This document shows, one piece after another, positions 33,436 through 40,636 of a stretch of 43,252 bases of DNA (position 1 is its first letter; every line of letters starts with the position of its first letter). The notes under the pieces are model-generated. The model had not been told where the DNA came from. It worked only from the letters and a program-made list of their open reading frames with translations, and did no database searches. The stretch is from assembly GCA_964195515.1 (NCBI GenBank), contig CAXMQO010000053.1, forward strand, positions 1 through 43,252. Reading direction: 5' to 3'. This DNA is from JAHEEL01 sp964195515. Lineage in GTDB: Bacteria > Actinomycetota > Acidimicrobiia > Spongiisociales > UBA5794. The position numbers and the translations under genes are program-made.

Positions 33436-34152
33436 TCATCTGATGGCCGCGTATCCCTCGGACTCGAGACGCTCGGCGATCTCGGGACCGCCGGACTCGA
33501 CGACCCTGCCATCAACCATGACATGGATCCGATCGGGTTTCATGTACCGGAGGATGCGGCTGTAGTGCGTGATAACCAACACACCGAGCGAGGGACTGCG
33601 GAGTTTCTCCACCATGGCGGCAACTTCACGCACCGCATCGATGTCGAGACCGGAATCGATCTCATCCAGGATGGCGATCTTCGGTGCTGCAACTGCGAGC
33701 TGAAACATCTCCGAACGTTTCTTCTCACCACCGGACAGACCTGCGTTGATTGCCCGATCCATGAAACGATCCATGTCGAGGAGTCGCGTCGCGTCCCCTG
33801 ACCTCTTCCGCGCTGCAGTCGAATCGGCTGCAAGGTCGGTCATCTCGACGATGAGATCGTCGAGAGACACCCCCGGCACTTCCGTCGGGTACTGGAACGC
33901 CTCGAAGAGGCCAAGTCGCGCCCGCTCGTGGACGGGGAGGCCCATCACCTCTACGCCTCCGACGAGTGCAGATCCGGAAGCGTCGTAGTCATCGTTCCCC
34001 ATGAGGACGTGCGTCAGCGTGGACTTGCCCGATCCATTCGGTCCCATCAGGGCATGGACCTCGCCGAACGGCACGGTGACGTCGATCCCCTTGAGGATCT
34101 CGAGGTCGCCGAGGCGGGCCCTGAGGTCCGTGATCTCCAGAGCGTTTGACAT
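33436..34152 (-). CDS. sufC: Fe-S cluster assembly ATPase SufC (copy 2)
   Basis: This 238-residue protein has every SufC motif: Walker A GPNGSGKST, Q-loop FQYPTE, signature LSGGEKKRSEMF, Walker B IAILDEIDSGLDID and switch His in ITHYSR. It is well diverged from SufC copy 1. Start ATG 34152 has GGAGGGGAG upstream and overlaps the Rieske stop by one base. It lies in one operon with sufD, so it is the more likely partner of the SufB-SufD scaffold. Confidence 0.95.
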   Translation of the reverse strand: MSNALEITDLRARLGDLEILKGIDVTVPFGEVHALMGPNGSGKSTLTHVLMGNDDYDASGSALVGGVEVMGLPVHERARLGLFEAFQYPTEVPGVSLDDLIVEMTDLAADSTAARKRSGDATRLLDMDRFMDRAINAGLSGGEKKRSEMFQLAVAAPKIAILDEIDSGLDIDAVREVAAMVEKLRSPSLGVLVITHYSRILRYMKPDRIHVMVDGRVVESGGPEIAERLESEGYAAIR

Positions 34153-34469
34153 CAGGACTCCCCTCCGATGGTCAGATAGACGATGCCGTTTCGTACCGCT
34201 GTCGGATACACAGGCACCGACGTCGTCGCCGGGAGCGAAACGGGCTCGCCGGTCAACAGATCGAACGGCGATCCGTGTCGTGGGCACTCCACCTCACCGT
34301 CGAAGATCTCGCCCTCTGCAAGCGAGGCTTCCGCGTGGCTGCACCGATCTCCGATGGCATGAACTGAGTCACCGATACGGAACAAGGCGATCCGCTCATC
34401 CGCAACCTCGAGAAGGACTCCGCGGCCGTCCGGCAGTTCGACAAGAGGTGCGATCTCGATATCCATCAC
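34152..34469 (-). CDS. Small Rieske [2Fe-2S] ferredoxin-like protein
   Basis: This 105-residue protein is a single Rieske domain with ligands Cys43 and His45 (RCSHAEASL) and Cys62 and His65 (ECPRHGSPFD). It resembles NirD-like and dioxygenase ferredoxin components. GTG 34469 overlaps the sufD stop (GTGA); ATG 34466 is an alternative start. Sitting between sufD and sufC suggests a role tied to Fe-S assembly, for example electron supply or a cluster acceptor, but this is inference. Confidence 0.92.
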   Translation of the reverse strand: MMDIEIAPLVELPDGRGVLLEVADERIALFRIGDSVHAIGDRCSHAEASLAEGEIFDGEVECPRHGSPFDLLTGEPVSLPATTSVPVYPTAVRNGIVYLTIGGES

Positions 34470-35749
34470 ACCCTGCCTTCCGCTTGCGCCGTCTCGTATT
34501 TGCGGTTGATCCAGGAGCGAACCGGCGTGGCAAGCTCCGGGTGCGGCAGCTTCCCGAGCGCTTCTTCGAAGAACCCCCGCACCTGAAGCCGATTGGCACG
34601 GTCCGGATCAAGCCCGCGGCTCATGAGGTAGTACTTTTGCTCGACGTCGAGGGGTCCAACGGTCGACCCGTGACCACACTTCACGTCATTGGCGAGGATC
34701 TCGAGGTTCGGAACCGATTGCGCCGACGCTCCGTCGGACAGAATGAGGTTGCGGTTCGTCTGGTAGGCCTCGGTCTTCTGACCGGTCTCGTCGATGCGGA
34801 TCATTCCTGTGAACACTGACCGAGCCTCGTCTTCGACGGCACCTTTGAGAAACATGTCCGAGCGCGTGTTCGTGCCGACATGGCGCATGAAGTACCGGTA
34901 ATCGAGGATCTGGTTCTGCTCGCCGAAGTAAGCGCCCACAACGTTCGCCGACGAACCGCGCCCTTCGAGTCCAATGTCGAGATGCAGTCGCGCGAGTCGC
35001 CCGCCGAGACCGACTTCGCCGAACCGGAACGTCGCATCGGCTCCGATCTCCGCGCGAAGCGAGCCGATCGACCGAACCCCGTAGCCGACGTTCTGGACGA
35101 CCGTCAAGGAGACCCGGGCGCCGTCACCGACGGCGATCGAGAATTGAGGCACGATGAGTGCGTCGGCGCCGGGGTGTGAGCGCAGGTGCACCACCACGGA
35201 GACGTCGGCGTGTTCCTCTGCCGAGATGACGACATTGGGGAAACTCGCCACACCGTTCGATCCGGCCTGAACATCGATCGCGACCACCGACGGCGCAACG
35301 ACACCGCGAGATGCATACACGAACACACCATCTCCCCCGAAGGCGGTAGAAGCGGCTTTGAAGATGTCCTCCTCTGCGCGTACCGCACAACCGTCGAGCA
35401 CCGCTTCGACCGTATCGGAACGATCGGACGCTGCTCGCTCGAGCGACATGGCGACGAAACCCTCAAAGATCTGGTCCTCACCGACGAACGACCCATCCAC
35501 CACGCGGACCGTGGTCGGATTCAGAAGATGGGCCCCCAGCGGATCATCACCGAGATCGACGGCTCCACCCGCAGACGGGCGGTAGTCGTCGATGGAGAAA
35601 CCGAGGTCGACATATCTCCATATCTCATCGTCCTGCGAGGGCATGGCGGCGTCGGAGAACGCATCGAAGGCAGCTGCACGGACCGTCGACCGCCAGGCCG
35701 GGTCTTGCGCACCTGCCGTCGTCGAAACCACCTGATCGAAGTGGGACAC
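34466..35749 (-). CDS. sufD: Fe-S cluster assembly scaffold protein SufD
   Basis: This 427-residue protein has a variable N-terminal helical region and the SufB/SufD right-handed beta-helix core. Family motifs include DYRYFMRHVGTNTRSDMFLKG, the conserved VKCGHGSTVGPLD with the scaffold Cys and His, and EQKYYLMSRGL. It forms SufBC2D with SufB and SufC. The start is GTG with AGAGG upstream. The 162-base divergent gap to the M23 gene includes the direct repeat GCCTCA at 35824 and 35836, of unknown meaning. Confidence 0.94.
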   Translation of the reverse strand: MSHFDQVVSTTAGAQDPAWRSTVRAAAFDAFSDAAMPSQDDEIWRYVDLGFSIDDYRPSAGGAVDLGDDPLGAHLLNPTTVRVVDGSFVGEDQIFEGFVAMSLERAASDRSDTVEAVLDGCAVRAEEDIFKAASTAFGGDGVFVYASRGVVAPSVVAIDVQAGSNGVASFPNVVISAEEHADVSVVVHLRSHPGADALIVPQFSIAVGDGARVSLTVVQNVGYGVRSIGSLRAEIGADATFRFGEVGLGGRLARLHLDIGLEGRGSSANVVGAYFGEQNQILDYRYFMRHVGTNTRSDMFLKGAVEDEARSVFTGMIRIDETGQKTEAYQTNRNLILSDGASAQSVPNLEILANDVKCGHGSTVGPLDVEQKYYLMSRGLDPDRANRLQVRGFFEEALGKLPHPELATPVRSWINRKYETAQAEGRV

Positions 35750-35911
35750 GGGGAATTACCTCTGCTCGAGTGCACGGTCGAGATTACCGACGCATGCCCT
35801 GCTATCTGGAGGCAGTATTTGAAGCCTCAACCTACGCCTCAGGGTTCTCGCTACCAGAAGACCAGATGCCGCGGCCAGAAATCGCCGGCATCAGGCAACA
35901 GGAGCAACCCC

Positions 35912-36520
35912 ATGACGACTTCGATTCAACGATTCGCGTTCGGCGCGATCACGGTCGCCTTCCTCACAGCCGAGATGGTTCTGCCGATGCCACCGGCCGA
36001 GGCCGTTGTCTCGACCGGAGCCACGCAATTCGTGATCAAGGCATTCCCCAACGAGACCTCGATCGTGCGGTTCTCGGATACCTGGGGAGCGAGTCGCTCA
36101 GGTGGGCGCGGTCACACAGGGACCGACATCATGAGCCCGAAAGGGATATGGGTCGTCGCCGTTGACGATGGCATCGTCGAGCGACTCAACTGGAACCGTC
36201 TCTCGGGTTGGAGCGTCATGATCCGTCACGCCGACGGATGGACGAGCCACTACCTGCATCTCAACAACGACACCACCGGCACGGACGATGGAGAAGGTGG
36301 CGATGAAACGGCCTTCGCCGAGGGCCTCGACGTCGGGAGTTTCGTCAAGGCCGGGGAAGTCACCGGTTTCGTCGGTGACTCGGGAAACGCCGCAGTATCG
36401 GGATCCCATACCCACTTCGAACTCCACGTCGACGGTAGGAAGATCAAACCCTATCCGTTCCTAGAAGAAGCTATGGACCGGAAGGTGCGCGAGTCAGAGA
36501 TCCGCAGAACAATCCAATAG
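35912..36520 (+). CDS. Secreted M23 (LytM-type) metallopeptidase
   Basis: This 202-residue protein has a signal peptide (1-31, ending PAEA) and one M23 domain. Zinc ligands are His68 and Asp72 (GRGHTGTD) and His168 in SHTHFELH; His113/His116 in SHYLHL and His166 complete the site. Such enzymes cut peptidoglycan cross-bridges or activate amidases. An unusual Asp/Glu/Gly-rich loop (122-140) interrupts the fold. CAGGAG lies 7 bases before the ATG; the frame is open far upstream, but that part is antisense to sufD. Confidence 0.9.
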   Translation: MTTSIQRFAFGAITVAFLTAEMVLPMPPAEAVVSTGATQFVIKAFPNETSIVRFSDTWGASRSGGRGHTGTDIMSPKGIWVVAVDDGIVERLNWNRLSGWSVMIRHADGWTSHYLHLNNDTTGTDDGEGGDETAFAEGLDVGSFVKAGEVTGFVGDSGNAAVSGSHTHFELHVDGRKIKPYPFLEEAMDRKVRESEIRRTIQ

Positions 36521-36558
36521 CCAGCAGTCGGGTGTCGGCGAGGACCGGCTTCGCCTTG

Positions 36559-36624
36559 CTGGCAGCTGGCAGCTCGGGGCTGGGGCCTGGCCCTACTCCG
36601 CTACTCCGCTACCCCGCTACCCCG
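36559..36624. repeat. Compound heptamer/octamer array entering a gene 3' end
   Basis: Heptamers (CTGGCAG twice, then looser units) run 36559-36593. Four octamers follow in perfect register from 36593 to 36624, two CTACTCCG then two CTACCCCG. The octamer part forms the stop codon and last codons of the uracil-DNA glycosylase gene on the minus strand. The array fills the convergent gap with the M23 peptidase gene. Confidence 0.85.
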
Positions 36625-37314
36625 CCTCTGATCTACCAGTTCCCGCGCGCGACGAAAGACACGGTCCAACATCTCCTCCGTCAGTCTTCCCGTGAACGTA
36701 TTCTGCTGGCTGGGGTGAAAGCTGGCCAGAACCACGGGACCGCCCAGGATGCCAACCTCGAGGCCATGAGCGAATCGCGGTCTCGGCCTCGGCACATCAT
36801 GGTCGGTGTCTGAGAGGTATCGCCAGATCGATCGGTAGGCGAAGTCGCCGAGCGCCACCAGAACCGACGGCGCAAGGATGGCGAGTTCCCGGTCGAGCCA
36901 CGCCGCACATGCGTCTCGCTCGTCGATTGTGGGCTTGTTCTGCGGCGGGGCACATCTGACTGGTGCCGTTACCCACGCTCCGGAGAGCCTCAGTCCGTCG
37001 TCTCGACCGGAGGACTCGGGCTGATTCGCGAAACCGGTCCGCCACATAGCCCGGTAGAGCCAGTCGCCACTGCGATCGCCGGTGAACATCCGCCCGGTCC
37101 GGTTGGCGCCATGGGCCGCGGGAGCGAGACCAACGACGATGACTCCGGCGTGCGGATCGCCAAAACCCGGAACGGGTTTCCCCCAATACTCCTCGTCGAC
37201 GAACGCCGCCCGCTTGTCCACGGCGACCGTCTCACGCCACTCGACGAGGCGTGGGCAGCGACGGCAATCGACGATCTCTTCCGTTAGGAGCGCGAGTTCG
37301 TCGACATCACCCAT
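36601..37314 (-). CDS. Uracil-DNA glycosylase, family 5-like (UdgB) with 4Fe-4S cluster
   Basis: This 237-residue repair enzyme removes uracil and other deaminated bases from DNA. It has GLAPAAHGANRTGRMFTGD (62-80) and the late motif HPSQQNTFTGRLT, which are hallmarks of UdgB, and four cysteines (17, 20, 121 and 136) placed as cluster ligands. The last residues, RGSGVAE, are encoded by an intergenic-type tandem repeat. It overlaps the upstream gene by 8 bases. No clear ribosome site is seen. Confidence 0.92.
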   Translation of the reverse strand: MGDVDELALLTEEIVDCRRCPRLVEWRETVAVDKRAAFVDEEYWGKPVPGFGDPHAGVIVVGLAPAAHGANRTGRMFTGDRSGDWLYRAMWRTGFANQPESSGRDDGLRLSGAWVTAPVRCAPPQNKPTIDERDACAAWLDRELAILAPSVLVALGDFAYRSIWRYLSDTDHDVPRPRPRFAHGLEVGILGGPVVLASFHPSQQNTFTGRLTEEMLDRVFRRARELVDQRRGSGVAE

Positions 37315-38812
37315 CGGGAGGCAGGAGTTCGGCCGGATAGGAAGCGGCGTTCGACCAGAGCATCCATCCATTCGCGCGATCGTCAACTCTGCTCTGGATG
37401 TCCCGAACGTCAGAGGTTGAGATCGTCCACGTCTGAATCCACGGCCGGTAGTAGGCGAATCCCTCGAGTCGCGAAAGGCCGCTCACCAGCGCGGACTCGA
37501 CGATGTCGGCTGCGTGGTCGTTGGGATTGGTGTACCCCTTCCAACCCGAACCGTAGTTGGTCGAGTACAGCATCGGGCTCAGTACGTCGATCGTGCGAGA
37601 CATGAGGCCGGGAAGCTGACCGACCCCCTCGTCGGTTCCGGACTCGAGCGTGATACCCAACACACTCGCTGCAACGCCACACCGCGGGCTCAGCACCAGG
37701 TACGCACGCTTCAGGAACGCCAGGATCGAGGCGACACGGATCTCCTCTGTGTAGTCATCGTCGAACACGGCGGTCGACACGTCGCCGCCGAACGGAAACG
37801 ACGCGAAGTCGAATTGGATCTCATCGAAACCGGCCCGACAGACCTCTTCTGCGAGCGCCACCGGATACTCGTACGACACCGGATCGGTCGGATCCATCCA
37901 CGCATCTCCGTTCCGGGTGCGCCACAAGTCCGAGGTCCCCTCCTCCAGCACTGCATGATCGGGCTCGGCCACCGCCATCGGCGTGTCCTGGAATGCGACG
38001 ATCCGAGCGATCTTGTACAGATCGTGGTCATCCATGTCTGCAATGATCTCCGACAAGTCGTACTGGAGCGTCACGGCAGAAGCCTGGTGGGCGCCCTCGA
38101 CCGTCGTGTCGTGAAACACCGTGCCGAACTCGTCCTTGACGTCCACGACGAACGCATTGATACCGGTCGAGTCGGCCATGGCAAGGAGCCGCTGCCAGTG
38201 CTCGGAATCCCCCGCGGCGGATCCGCCGACACGCACGCCGTGCACGACGATGGGCTCCATCGTCGTGTCGATCTCGCTCGTCGAGCCGTCCCACGGCACG
38301 CTCGCGTCCTGCCACGTTGAGCGGGTGAGAGAAAGCTCCCCCGGGATCGCCCGGACGATTTCGAAGAAGCCGTCGTCGTTCGTCACTTCGCGGCCTCCGC
38401 CGAGCGTGACTGCAACCCCAGGCAGTGCGACACCCCGATTGGTCGAAACGCGGCCCGAAAGCACGACCGGCTCTAGACGGAATTCGATGCGATCCTCTCT
38501 GGGCTGATCGTCGACAATCTCGCGCTGCGGTTCAAATCCTGGGGCAGACACCTCGATGGTCGTCGAATCCTGGGACCGGACAAAGGCGGGTACCCCTTCG
38601 TCGGTCTCGAACATCGAAGCCCCCTCAACGGCGATGTCGGCATCGAGCACGCTCAGATCATCGCCGGCAAGGACCACGACTTCGATGGTCGGCGGTCCGA
38701 CCTCTGGTGGGCGAAGTGAGGACGCGTCGAGCGGAGCCGGGCTGGTACAGCCGGCTGCAGCGATGGAGAGGAGGGTCATCGCAAGAGCGAAGTAGTGCGC
38801 GATTCTGATCAT
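37307..38812 (-). CDS. Lipoprotein with putative glycoside-hydrolase (DUF4015-like) domain
   Basis: This 501-residue protein has a lipoprotein signal with lipobox AAGC (Cys22). Residues about 40-160 look like one or two beta-sandwich, carboxypeptidase-regulatory-like segments (RVSTNRGVALPGVAVTLGGGREVTNDDGFFEI). The rest resembles the putative glycoside hydrolase family DUF4015: INAFVVDVKDEFG, ARIVAFQDTPMA, WMDPTDPVSYEY, AGFDEIQFDFASFPF and SPMLYSTNYG. The acidic residues of the barrel are kept. It is anchored outside the cell; the polysaccharide target is unknown. Confidence 0.88.
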   Translation of the reverse strand: MIRIAHYFALAMTLLSIAAAGCTSPAPLDASSLRPPEVGPPTIEVVVLAGDDLSVLDADIAVEGASMFETDEGVPAFVRSQDSTTIEVSAPGFEPQREIVDDQPREDRIEFRLEPVVLSGRVSTNRGVALPGVAVTLGGGREVTNDDGFFEIVRAIPGELSLTRSTWQDASVPWDGSTSEIDTTMEPIVVHGVRVGGSAAGDSEHWQRLLAMADSTGINAFVVDVKDEFGTVFHDTTVEGAHQASAVTLQYDLSEIIADMDDHDLYKIARIVAFQDTPMAVAEPDHAVLEEGTSDLWRTRNGDAWMDPTDPVSYEYPVALAEEVCRAGFDEIQFDFASFPFGGDVSTAVFDDDYTEEIRVASILAFLKRAYLVLSPRCGVAASVLGITLESGTDEGVGQLPGLMSRTIDVLSPMLYSTNYGSGWKGYTNPNDHAADIVESALVSGLSRLEGFAYYRPWIQTWTISTSDVRDIQSRVDDRANGWMLWSNAASYPAELLPPDG

Positions 38813-38846
38813 GGTTGCCGGTAGGCCAGGAAAGCGTAATGAACCG

Positions 38847-38875
38847 TTGCCGATGACGCGCACGCGTGATAGGTT
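38847..38875 (+). promoter_or_regulatory. Promoter of the sigma-factor gene
   Basis: TTGCCG (38847-38852) and TAGGTT (38870-38875) are 17 bases apart. The start would be near 38882, giving a leader of about 33 bases that can form a small hairpin (CTCTC pairing with GAGAG, about 38883-38899) just upstream of the ribosome site. It is one of the few clear -35/-10 pairs in the window. Confidence 0.55.
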
Positions 38876-38914
38876 CAGACAGCTCTCTCCGAGGAGAGGG
38901 GGGAAGAGGAGCAC

Positions 38915-39844
38915 ATGACGGAGCGTGGACGGGTGGCCGCAGCAGCGGATGCCGTCGGTCGGTACCTCGGACAGGTATCGGATCACGGCCTGCTCGATGC
39001 CGAGGACGAGATTCGTCTTGCCCGAACCATGGAGTCGGGCAAGAAGGCCCAGCGACGACTCGAGTCGGGCGACCCTGTCGAGGCAGCCGAACGAGCTTCG
39101 CTGTATCGAATGGTCGAGATGGCGGATGAAGCAAAGGACATCTTCATCCGCTCGAATCTCCGGCTCGTCGTCTCGATCGCAAAACGCTACACCGGACGCG
39201 GCCTCGACCTGCTCGACCTCATCCAGGAAGGCAATCTCGGGCTCATTCGCGCGGTTGAGAAGTTCGACTGGCGCAAAGGCTTCAAGTTCTCCACCTACGC
39301 GACCTGGTGGATTCGCCAGTCCATCACTCGCGGCCTGGGAAATCAGGGCAGAACGATCCGGTTACCGGTGCACATGGTGGACGTCGTCCGCACCGTGCAG
39401 GAGGCCGAACTGAGCCTGCAGGAACAGTTCCGCAGAGCGCCAACCGTCGCAGAGATCGCTGAAGTGAGCGGCCTCGACGAAGACCGGATCGAGATGGCAC
39501 GGACAACACCGGGCGACACGATCTCGCTCGACCGACCGGTCGGCGAAGAAGGCGATGCTCAACTCGGCGACTTCGTTGAGGACGAGGCGACCCCCGATCC
39601 GTTCACCGTCGTCGCCGAGATCGCGCGTTCCGAAGAAGTGTCCAAGGCGCTTGGCGTGCTCGAGGAGCGGGAGTGTACGGTGCTCATCATGCGATTCGGA
39701 ATAGGCGGGAACCCACCACGGACGCTCTCCAGCGTTGGCGCCGAACTCGGGATCACACGAGAACGCGTGCGGCAGATCGAGAACCGAGCGCTCGGCAAAC
39801 TCCGGCACCCAAGCGCCCTCTACGACCTGAGATCGTTGCTGTAG
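38915..39844 (+). CDS. RNA polymerase sigma factor, sigma-70 group 2-like
   Basis: This 309-residue protein has region 1.2 (AVGRYLGQVSDHGLLDAEDEIRLAR), region 2 (NLRLVVSIAKRYTGRGLDLLDLIQEGNLGLIRAVEKFDWRKG then FSTYATWWIRQSITRG), region 3 and region 4 with the helix-turn-helix TLSSVGAELGITRERVRQIENRAL. It lacks the long N-terminal extension of a main housekeeping sigma, so an alternative primary-like (group 2) role is likely. GAGGAG precedes the ATG. It may be one of the sigmas reading the TAnnnT boxes here. Confidence 0.93.
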   Translation: MTERGRVAAAADAVGRYLGQVSDHGLLDAEDEIRLARTMESGKKAQRRLESGDPVEAAERASLYRMVEMADEAKDIFIRSNLRLVVSIAKRYTGRGLDLLDLIQEGNLGLIRAVEKFDWRKGFKFSTYATWWIRQSITRGLGNQGRTIRLPVHMVDVVRTVQEAELSLQEQFRRAPTVAEIAEVSGLDEDRIEMARTTPGDTISLDRPVGEEGDAQLGDFVEDEATPDPFTVVAEIARSEEVSKALGVLEERECTVLIMRFGIGGNPPRTLSSVGAELGITRERVRQIENRALGKLRHPSALYDLRSLL

Positions 39845-39850
39845 GCCGAC

Positions 39851-39885
39851 TTCGTCGTCCGTGGTCCGTGATTCGTGCTCAGCTA
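39851..39885. repeat. Tandem heptamer array after the sigma-factor gene
   Basis: Five in-phase 7-base units, with TCCGTGG and TCCGTGA as the clearest pair, fill nearly the whole 45-base convergent gap to nucS. Confidence 0.75.
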
Positions 39886-39889
39886 CGAA

Positions 39890-40549
39890 CTAGAACAACC
39901 GGAGGATGTCGGTGTCCGCGCCTCTCAGCGTCTCATAGTCGACTTCGGTCCAGGCTATTCCTCGGTCGGTTGCGAGTGTCCTCGCCTGAGGCTTCACCGC
40001 TTGAGCCACGAAGATTCCACGCACCGGGGCGAGACGCTCGTCCCGGTTGAGGAACTCGAGATACCTAGTGAGTTGCTCGACACCGTCCATCTCGCCACGG
40101 CGCTTGATCTCGATGGCAACCGTCTCTCCTGCGGCGTCTCGGCAGAGGAGATCAACCGGTCCTATCGGCGTCGGGTACTCCCTGCGGATCAGCGTCATCC
40201 CCTCCTCGATCGCTTCCGGCTGCTCGGCAAGCAGCCGCTGGAGTTCGAGCTCAACGCCGTCTTTCTGAAGGCCGGGATCCTCGCCCAGTTCGACGGTTGT
40301 GTCCATGTGGATCTCGTGAAGATCGATCGTGAGCTGCTCCCCTTTGCCGTTGGTGAGGAACCACCGCCCGCCTTCTTCAACGAGGTGGTTGGGTGCGTTC
40401 ATCCAGTTGAGCGGCTTGTAGGCGCCGGCTTCGGCGTGGACAAGGAGCGATCCGTCGGCCTTGATGATGATCAGCCTGGTGGCACGTGGCAGGTGCGCAG
40501 CAAGGCGGCCTGCGTAGTTCACGGTGCAGTCTGCAACAACGATGCGCAT
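39890..40549 (-). CDS. nucS: Mismatch-specific endonuclease NucS (EndoMS)
   Basis: This 219-residue protein has the N-terminal dimerisation domain (MRIVVADCTVNYAGRLAAHLP) and a RecB-like nuclease domain with Asp133 (PIGPVDLLC), Glu147 and Lys149 (IEIKRRG). The C-terminal ILRLF matches the beta-clamp-binding tail of actinobacterial NucS. It replaces MutS/MutL for mismatch repair in this phylum. ATG 40549 is chosen because TACGCT (40558-40563) lies 8 bases upstream; upstream extension is not conserved-looking. Confidence 0.94.
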   Translation of the reverse strand: MRIVVADCTVNYAGRLAAHLPRATRLIIIKADGSLLVHAEAGAYKPLNWMNAPNHLVEEGGRWFLTNGKGEQLTIDLHEIHMDTTVELGEDPGLQKDGVELELQRLLAEQPEAIEEGMTLIRREYPTPIGPVDLLCRDAAGETVAIEIKRRGEMDGVEQLTRYLEFLNRDERLAPVRGIFVAQAVKPQARTLATDRGIAWTEVDYETLRGADTDILRLF

Positions 40550-40636
40550 GAATCGAAAGCGTACCCGCGGTCCGGCCACTTCGGGCCAGGAGGTCCCGGC
40601 GAGACCGGCCGCTGCCCTCCCGCCCTGCAGCCGGCG

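Noticed and set aside
35186..35911. Upstream extension of the M23 peptidase frame
   Set aside because: It is antisense to sufD, and a signal peptide plus a ribosome site fix the start at 35912.
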